A model generated the notes under the pieces. That model had not been told where the DNA came from. It saw only the letters and a program-made list of their open reading frames with translations, and ran no database searches. From an uncultured Actinomycetes bacterium (lineage in GTDB: Bacteria; Actinomycetota; Thermoleophilia; Gaiellales; Gaiellaceae), in assembly GCA_903930195.1 (NCBI GenBank), contig CAIYXH010000298.1, forward strand, positions 1-10,773: a stretch of DNA of 10,773 nt, given 5' to 3'. Below, one piece after another: positions 7,046 through 10,773 of the stretch (within the stretch, counting starts at the first letter, position 1; every line of letters starts with the position of its first letter). The translations under genes were made by a program, and so were the position numbers.

Positions 7046-8199
7046 GTGCGGTAGTCCGCGTTGATGCGGACGTAGTCGTAGGAGAGGTCGCTCGTGAGGT
7101 AGCCGGCGCTGCCGGAGCCGAGCGCGAGGTCGAGGTCGATCGTGCAGGCGGGGCCGGAGACATCGGGCTCGACGTCCGTCGGCGCGCCCTTGTCGAGCAC
7201 GACCGTGCCGTTGTAGCGCAGCGTCACGGCGCCGGCATCGATCGACGCATAGCCGCCGTTGAACGGCGCGCTGCCGGCCGCCATCAGCACCCGGCCCCAG
7301 TTCGCGTCGTGGCCGAAGAGCGCCGTCTTCACGAGGGGGGAGGTGGCGATGCGCCGGGCGATTGCGCGCGCCTGGACGTCGTCGACCGCGCCGGTGACGT
7401 TGATCTCGGCGAGCACCGTGATGCCCTCGCCGTCGGCGACCACCTGGCGGGCAAGGTCGGAGCAGACCTCGCTGAGCGCCTCGGCGAAGGCGGCATCGTC
7501 GCGGGCGACGCCGCTCGCGCCGTTCGCGAGCAGGATCACGCAGTCGTTCGTGGACGGCTCGCCGTCGACCGAGATCGAGTTGAAGCTCGCCTCGACCGCC
7601 GGCCGCAGGAACTCGATCGCCTCGCCCTGCTCGAGCGGATAGTCGGTCGTGATCACCGCGAGCATCGTCGCGAGGTCGGGATGGATCATCCCGGAGCCCT
7701 TCGTCATCCCGCCGATCGTGAACCCGTCGCGGCTGAGCGCGGCTTCCTTGATCCGCGTGTCGGTCGTCATGATCGCCTCGGCTGCGTCGCCGCCGCCCGT
7801 CTCGGAGAGCGCCGCCACCGCGGGGTCGAGCGCGGGCAGGAGCTTGTGCAACGGCAGCCGCTGGCCGATCACGCCGGTCGAGAGGACGAGCACCTCTTCG
7901 CGCATCAGGCCGAGGAGCCGACCCGCTTCGGCGGCGGTCGCGAGGGCGTCGAGCTTGCCGCGCTCGCCGGTCGCGGCGTTCGCGACGCCGGAGTTGACGA
8001 CCACGGCCTGCGGGTCGGCGAGGAGCAGGTGCTCGCGGTTCACGTCGAGGCAGGCGGCCTGCACCTTGTTGCGCGTGAACATGGCCGCGCCGGTCGCGTG
8101 GGTGAGGGAGCGCACGACGGCGAGGTCCTTCCGCTCGCGGCGGCGGATCCCGGCGGCCGTGCCCGAGGCGACGAAGCCCTTGGCGGCCGTGACGCTCAT
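7042..8199 (-). CDS. argJ: Ornithine acetyltransferase / N-acetylglutamate synthase ArgJ
   Basis: Moves the acetyl group from N-acetylornithine to glutamate, recycling it. Many members also make N-acetylglutamate from acetyl-CoA. The 385-residue precursor is expected to cleave itself between A177 and T178 in GGMTKGSGMIHPDLATML (163-180), giving two chains with Thr178 as nucleophile. Other family motifs are VVNSGVANAATG (67-78; usually NSGNANACTG), STGVIGQRLP (107-116), VDGEPSTNDCVILLANG and GHDANWGRVLMAAG. The start is the ATG at 8199, overlapping the argC stop as ATGA, with no strong ribosome site. No argA or argE lies in the window, which fits a cyclic acetyl pathway. Whether the enzyme has one or both activities cannot be read from sequence alone. 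Confidence 0.96.
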   Translation of the reverse strand: MSVTAAKGFVASGTAAGIRRRERKDLAVVRSLTHATGAAMFTRNKVQAACLDVNREHLLLADPQAVVVNSGVANAATGERGKLDALATAAEAGRLLGLMREEVLVLSTGVIGQRLPLHKLLPALDPAVAALSETGGGDAAEAIMTTDTRIKEAALSRDGFTIGGMTKGSGMIHPDLATMLAVITTDYPLEQGEAIEFLRPAVEASFNSISVDGEPSTNDCVILLANGASGVARDDAAFAEALSEVCSDLARQVVADGEGITVLAEINVTGAVDDVQARAIARRIATSPLVKTALFGHDANWGRVLMAAGSAPFNGGYASIDAGAVTLRYNGTVVLDKGAPTDVEPDVSGPACTIDLDLALGSGSAGYLTSDLSYDYVRINADYRT

Positions 8200-9152
8200 A
8201 CGAAGCTCGCTTCGAGCCGCAGGCCGAGCGTCTCGGGCAGGCCCAGCGCGTGGTTCGCGTTCTGCACGGCCTGACCGGCGGCGCCCTTGCCGAGGTTGTC
8301 GATCGCGCAGATCACGACGGTCGTGCCGGTCTCGCCGTCGGTGAAGACCCCGATCTCGGCGCCGTCGAGGCCCTGGACGCGCCGCAGTTCGGGCACGACG
8401 CCTTCGGGGAGGACGCGCACGACCTCACTGTCGGCGTATGCGGCCTCGATCAGCGCGCGGGCGTCCCCCTCGATCTGGACGTAACAGGTGGCGAGGAGTC
8501 CCCGGCGCACCGGGAGCAGATGCGGCACGAAGCAGACGGTGTGGCCGAGGCCCTGCTCGATCTCGGGGGCGTGCCGATGGCCGCCGACGGCGTACGGGGA
8601 GAAGTTGTCGAGCACGAACCCGGCGTGGGTGAACTCCTTGAGCCCGCGGCCTGCGCCCGTCATGCCGGTCTTCGAGTCGACGACGACCGTGCCGAGGATC
8701 GCGCCGGCGAGCGGCGCGAGAGCGAGCAGCGCCGTCGTCGCGTGGCAGCCCGGGTTCGCGATCAGCCGGCCCTCGGGGGGCGAGAGCTCCGGCAGGCCGT
8801 AGCTCCAGGCGCCGGGGGTGAGGCCGTACCACTTCTGCGCGAGCGACTCGTCGCGCAGCCGGTGGGCGCCCGAGAGGTCGATCACGATCGCGCCGTCGGG
8901 CGGCTGGAAGGCGGCAGCCTCTTTGTGGTCGAGGCAGAGGAAGATCACGTCGGCGCCGCTCGCGGCCGCCTCGGCGTTCGTCACGAGCTGCAGGTCGCGG
9001 TGTGCGAGGCGTGGTTCGATCGCACCGATCGGCTTCCCCGCCTGCGAGTCGGACCCAAGTGCAAGGATCTCGAGCTCAGGATGCAGCAGGACGCGATCGA
9101 GCGTCTCCTGGCCGGTATATCCGGCAGTTCCGATGACGGCGACAGTCGCCAT
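8196..9152 (-). CDS. argC: N-acetyl-gamma-glutamyl-phosphate reductase
   Basis: NADPH-dependent reduction of N-acetylglutamyl phosphate to the semialdehyde. First gene of the arg operon. The 318-residue product has the Rossmann motif GTAGYTG (8-14), catalytic C136 in IANPGCHATTALL, SKTGMTGAGRG, VGGHRHAPEIEQG and FVPHLLPVRRGLLATCYV. I chose the ATG at 9152 over the in-frame GTG at 9167 for two reasons. The protein then begins on the first beta strand (MATVAVIGTAGYTG), as in relatives. Also, a CATAAT -10 element lies six bases upstream, placing transcription start at or next to the A of this ATG. That arrangement predicts a leaderless mRNA, common in actinobacteria. The GTG start would lie inside the promoter and palindrome. 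Confidence 0.96.
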   Translation of the reverse strand: MATVAVIGTAGYTGQETLDRVLLHPELEILALGSDSQAGKPIGAIEPRLAHRDLQLVTNAEAAASGADVIFLCLDHKEAAAFQPPDGAIVIDLSGAHRLRDESLAQKWYGLTPGAWSYGLPELSPPEGRLIANPGCHATTALLALAPLAGAILGTVVVDSKTGMTGAGRGLKEFTHAGFVLDNFSPYAVGGHRHAPEIEQGLGHTVCFVPHLLPVRRGLLATCYVQIEGDARALIEAAYADSEVVRVLPEGVVPELRRVQGLDGAEIGVFTDGETGTTVVICAIDNLGKGAAGQAVQNANHALGLPETLGLRLEASFV

Positions 9153-9170
9153 TTGCGTATTATGCACAAA
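9152..9170. promoter_or_regulatory. ARG-box-like palindrome between argC and carA
   Basis: TTTGCGTATTATGCACAAA is an imperfect 19-base palindrome (7 of 9 pairs) centred on 9161. It contains a tighter 13-base one, TGCGTATTATGCA (9154-9166, 5 of 6 pairs). ARG boxes in other bacteria are AT-rich, roughly 18-base palindromes with TGnAT...ATnCA arms, which this resembles. It is the most AT-rich patch in a high-GC window, it covers the predicted argC -10, and it abuts the carA promoter area. With argR in the downstream operon, it is the obvious candidate operator for both directions. Confidence 0.6.
9159..9164 (-). promoter_or_regulatory. Predicted -10 element of the arg operon, leaderless type
   Basis: Read on the minus strand, CATAAT (9164 to 9159) matches TATAAT at five of six bases. 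Six bases (ACGCAA) separate it from the argC ATG at 9152, the spacing expected when transcription begins at the start codon. No good -35 is visible at 16-18 bases (CTGCAT at best). Confidence 0.5.
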
Positions 9171-9173
9171 CGG

Positions 9174-9179
9174 TAGAGT
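9174..9179 (+). promoter_or_regulatory. Possible -10 element for carAB
   Basis: TAGAGT fits the TAnnnT form of GC-rich bacteria and would start transcription near 9186, favouring the second carA ATG at 9197. TATTAT (9158-9163) is an alternative -10 with a start near 9170. Either one would overlap or adjoin the ARG-box-like palindrome. The -35 region is weak in both cases. Confidence 0.35.
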
Positions 9180-9196
9180 CTATGCAGACCGGATCC

Positions 9197-10237
9197 ATGC
9201 AGAGCCGCCCCGCACACCTCGTCCTCGAAGACGGCACCGTCTTCCCCGGCCTCTCCGTCGGCGCTCCCGGCATGGCCGCGGGCGAGGCCTGCTTCACGAC
9301 CGCGATGACGGGCTACGAGGAGGCGGTCACCGATCCGAGCTACGTCGCGCAGGTGCTCTGCTTCTCCTATCCGCTGATCGGCACCTACGGGGTCGACGAG
9401 AGCCGGATGGAGTCCGACCGCGTGCAGTGCGAGGGCGTCGTCATGCGCGATGCGCGGCCGGTGTTCGCCGAGTGGCTCGCCGCGAAGGGCGTCGTCGCGC
9501 TCACCGACATCGACACCCGGACGCTCGTTCGCCGCATCCGCGACGGCGGCGTGCTCCGCTGTGCCCTCGGCGAGGGAACGGTCGAGGAGTTGCAGGCGCG
9601 TGCGCTCGCCGAGCCGCCGATCGACGGCCGCCCGCTCGACCGGAAGGTCGGCGCGACCGAGGTCTCGGTCGTCGGCTCCGGCCCGCGGGTCGTCGTCGTC
9701 GACATGGGGGCGAAGCGCTCGATCCCGCAGCGGCTCGCGCACGCGGGCCTGGAGTCGTACGTCGTCCCCGGCGACTGGAGCGCCGACGCCATCCTCGAGG
9801 CGAAGCCCCGGGCCGTGCTGATCGCGAACGGCCCCGGCGATCCGGCGGTACTCACCGAGCAGGTGGAGACGATCAAGTCGCTCCTCGGCCAGGTGCCGCT
9901 CTTCGGCGTCTGCCTCGGCCACCAGCTGCTCGGGCTCGCGCTCGGCCATTCGACCTTCAAGCTGCCGTTCGGCCATCGCGGCGCGAACCATCCGGTGCAG
10001 GACGTCAGCACGGGCCGCGTGCTCGTCACCGTCCAGAATCACGGCTTCGCCGTCGAGGCCACCGACGACATCTCGCACGTCTCGCTCAACGACGGCACCT
10101 GCGAGGGCCTCGTCGGTGACGGCTTCATGAGCGCGCAGTTCCACCCCGAGGCGGCTCCCGGGCCGCTCGACGCCCTTCCCTTCTTCGACCGGCTGGCGGA
10201 GTCGTGCCAAAGCGCACCGACCTACACACGATCCTGA
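9197..10237 (+). CDS. carA: Carbamoyl-phosphate synthase small (glutaminase) subunit
   Basis: Hydrolyses glutamine and channels ammonia to CarB for carbamoyl phosphate synthesis, feeding ArgF and pyrimidine synthesis. The 346-residue product has the N-terminal CarA domain (LVLEDGTVFPG, GEACFTTAMTGYEEAVTDPSY, then DIDTRTLVRRIR). A class I glutaminase domain follows, with NGPGDP (211-216), nucleophile C239 in FGVCLGHQLLGLA, FGHRGANHPV, QNHGFAVE and the catalytic pair H316/E318 in QFHPEA. The start at 9197 puts the usual short lead before LVLEDG. An in-frame ATG at 9182 would add MQTGS and lies only two bases past a possible -10 element. The last 34 bases overlap carB, and the tail SCQSAPTYTRS looks like read-on sequence with no family counterpart I recognise. 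Confidence 0.95.
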   Translation: MQSRPAHLVLEDGTVFPGLSVGAPGMAAGEACFTTAMTGYEEAVTDPSYVAQVLCFSYPLIGTYGVDESRMESDRVQCEGVVMRDARPVFAEWLAAKGVVALTDIDTRTLVRRIRDGGVLRCALGEGTVEELQARALAEPPIDGRPLDRKVGATEVSVVGSGPRVVVVDMGAKRSIPQRLAHAGLESYVVPGDWSADAILEAKPRAVLIANGPGDPAVLTEQVETIKSLLGQVPLFGVCLGHQLLGLALGHSTFKLPFGHRGANHPVQDVSTGRVLVTVQNHGFAVEATDDISHVSLNDGTCEGLVGDGFMSAQFHPEAAPGPLDALPFFDRLAESCQSAPTYTRS

Positions 10238-10773
10238 TCCTCGGCTCGGGGCCGATCCGCATCGGTCAGGCCTGCGAGTTCGACTACTCCGGCGCGCAGG
10301 CCTGCCGGGTGCTGCGGCGCGAGGGCTACCGCGTCGTGCTCGTCAACTCGAACCCGGCGACGATCATGACCGACCCCGAGTGGGCCGACGCCACCTACCT
10401 CGAGCCGCTCGACGCCGAGACGGTGGCGCAGGTGATCGAGCGCGAGCGGCCGGACGCGATCCTGCCGACCCTCGGTGGCCAGACGGCGCTGAACCTCGCG
10501 GTCGAGCTGGCGCCGCTCGCCGCGTCGCTCGGGATCGAGTTGATCGGCGCCAACCTCGAGGCGATCAATCGCGCCGAGGATCGCGCGCTCTTCCGGGAGA
10601 CGGTCGTCGCGGTCGGGCTTCCCGTGCCGAGGAGCATCGTCGCGACCACGCCCGACGTCGACTTCCCGGTCCCGGCGATCATCCGTCCCGCGTTCACGCT
10701 CGGTGGCACGGGCGGCGGCACGGCCTGGACGCGCGACGAGCTGCATGACGTGATCGCGCACGGGATCGCCGCC
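10204..10773 (+). CDS. carB: Carbamoyl-phosphate synthase large subunit, 3' end outside window
   Basis: The synthetase subunit that uses bicarbonate, ammonia from CarA and two ATP. The first 190 codons are open to the window edge. The GTG at 10204 begins VPKRTDLHTILILGSGPIRI, matching the family start MPKRTD. It is followed by GQACEFDYSGAQACRVL, NSNPATIMTDP, LPTLGGQTALN, NRAEDRALF (R127, equivalent to E. coli R129) and IIRPAFTLGGTGGG (R161, equivalent to R169). Between those two arginines it is about six residues shorter than E. coli CarB (a compact ATTPDVDFPVPA in place of a longer helix-loop). The start lies inside carA, giving a 34-base overlap. GGCGG four bases upstream may serve as ribosome site, and translation is probably coupled to carA. 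Confidence 0.96.
   Translation, partial: MPKRTDLHTILILGSGPIRIGQACEFDYSGAQACRVLRREGYRVVLVNSNPATIMTDPEWADATYLEPLDAETVAQVIERERPDAILPTLGGQTALNLAVELAPLAASLGIELIGANLEAINRAEDRALFRETVVAVGLPVPRSIVATTPDVDFPVPAIIRPAFTLGGTGGGTAWTRDELHDVIAHGIAA

Noticed and set aside
8201..8214. Hairpin CGAAGC-TC-GCTTCG near the argC/argJ junction
   Set aside because: It lies in the conserved coding end of argC, has a 2-base loop and no T-run; probably chance.
3872..9176. Several long plus-strand open frames opposite argG, argR, argD, argB, argJ and argC (up to 627 codons)
   Set aside because: All mirror well-conserved minus-strand enzymes. They are low-complexity, Arg/Glu-rich and lack recognisable domains, as expected of high-GC third positions read backwards.
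9182..9196. ATG at 9182 as the carA start
   Set aside because: It adds MQTGS beyond the usual family N-terminus and sits only two bases after the possible -10 TAGAGT. ATG 9197 fits better, though 9182 is not excluded.

Overview
This is a high-GC bacterial chromosome segment. Its actinobacterial style shows in frequent GTG starts, GC-rich third codon positions, a leaderless-type argC promoter and ArgR inside an arg operon. Thermoleophilia is my guess at the class, but nothing in the window proves it. The sequence is dominated by amino-acid biosynthesis. It carries one eight-gene arginine operon on the minus strand, a divergent carAB pair on the plus strand, the 3' end of a histidine gene at the left edge, and a roughly 1 kb accessory gap between the his and arg genes.

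Left edge (1-385, +): the 3' part of hisIE, a fused phosphoribosyl-AMP cyclohydrolase / phosphoribosyl-ATP pyrophosphatase. Next is the accessory gap (386-1377). It holds a possible 52-residue single-span membrane peptide (489-647). It also holds an unrecognised 184-residue protein gene (750-1304) of lower GC with relaxed codon use, including the only TTA codon I found in the window's genes. That gene is bracketed by imperfect inverted repeats (704-742 and 1330-1365) built from four copies of an 11-mer, GGGACAGNCCC.

Centre (1378-9152, -): read from the right, the order is argC-argJ-argB-argD-argR-argG-argH-argF. All seven junctions are exact 4-base overlaps (ATGA four times, GTGA three times), so the eight genes almost certainly form one translationally coupled operon. 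They encode the whole route from glutamate to arginine: ArgJ for acetyl transfer and recycling, then ArgB, ArgC, ArgD, ArgF, ArgG and ArgH, plus the repressor ArgR. ArgG is the long Escherichia coli-like form. ArgH, ArgB and ArgR deviate from family consensus at informative places.

Right edge (9197-10773, +): carA and the first 190 codons of carB, overlapping by 34 bases. They make carbamoyl phosphate, a substrate of ArgF and of pyrimidine synthesis. The argC and carA starts are only 44 bases apart. That gap holds an AT-rich 19-base imperfect palindrome that looks like an ARG box and covers the predicted argC -10 element, so one ArgR site could control both directions.

I see no rRNA, tRNA, CRISPR array, integrase or transposase gene. 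The arginine region is ordinary in function but unusual in architecture. The part most worth a second look is the repeat-bracketed orphan gene.
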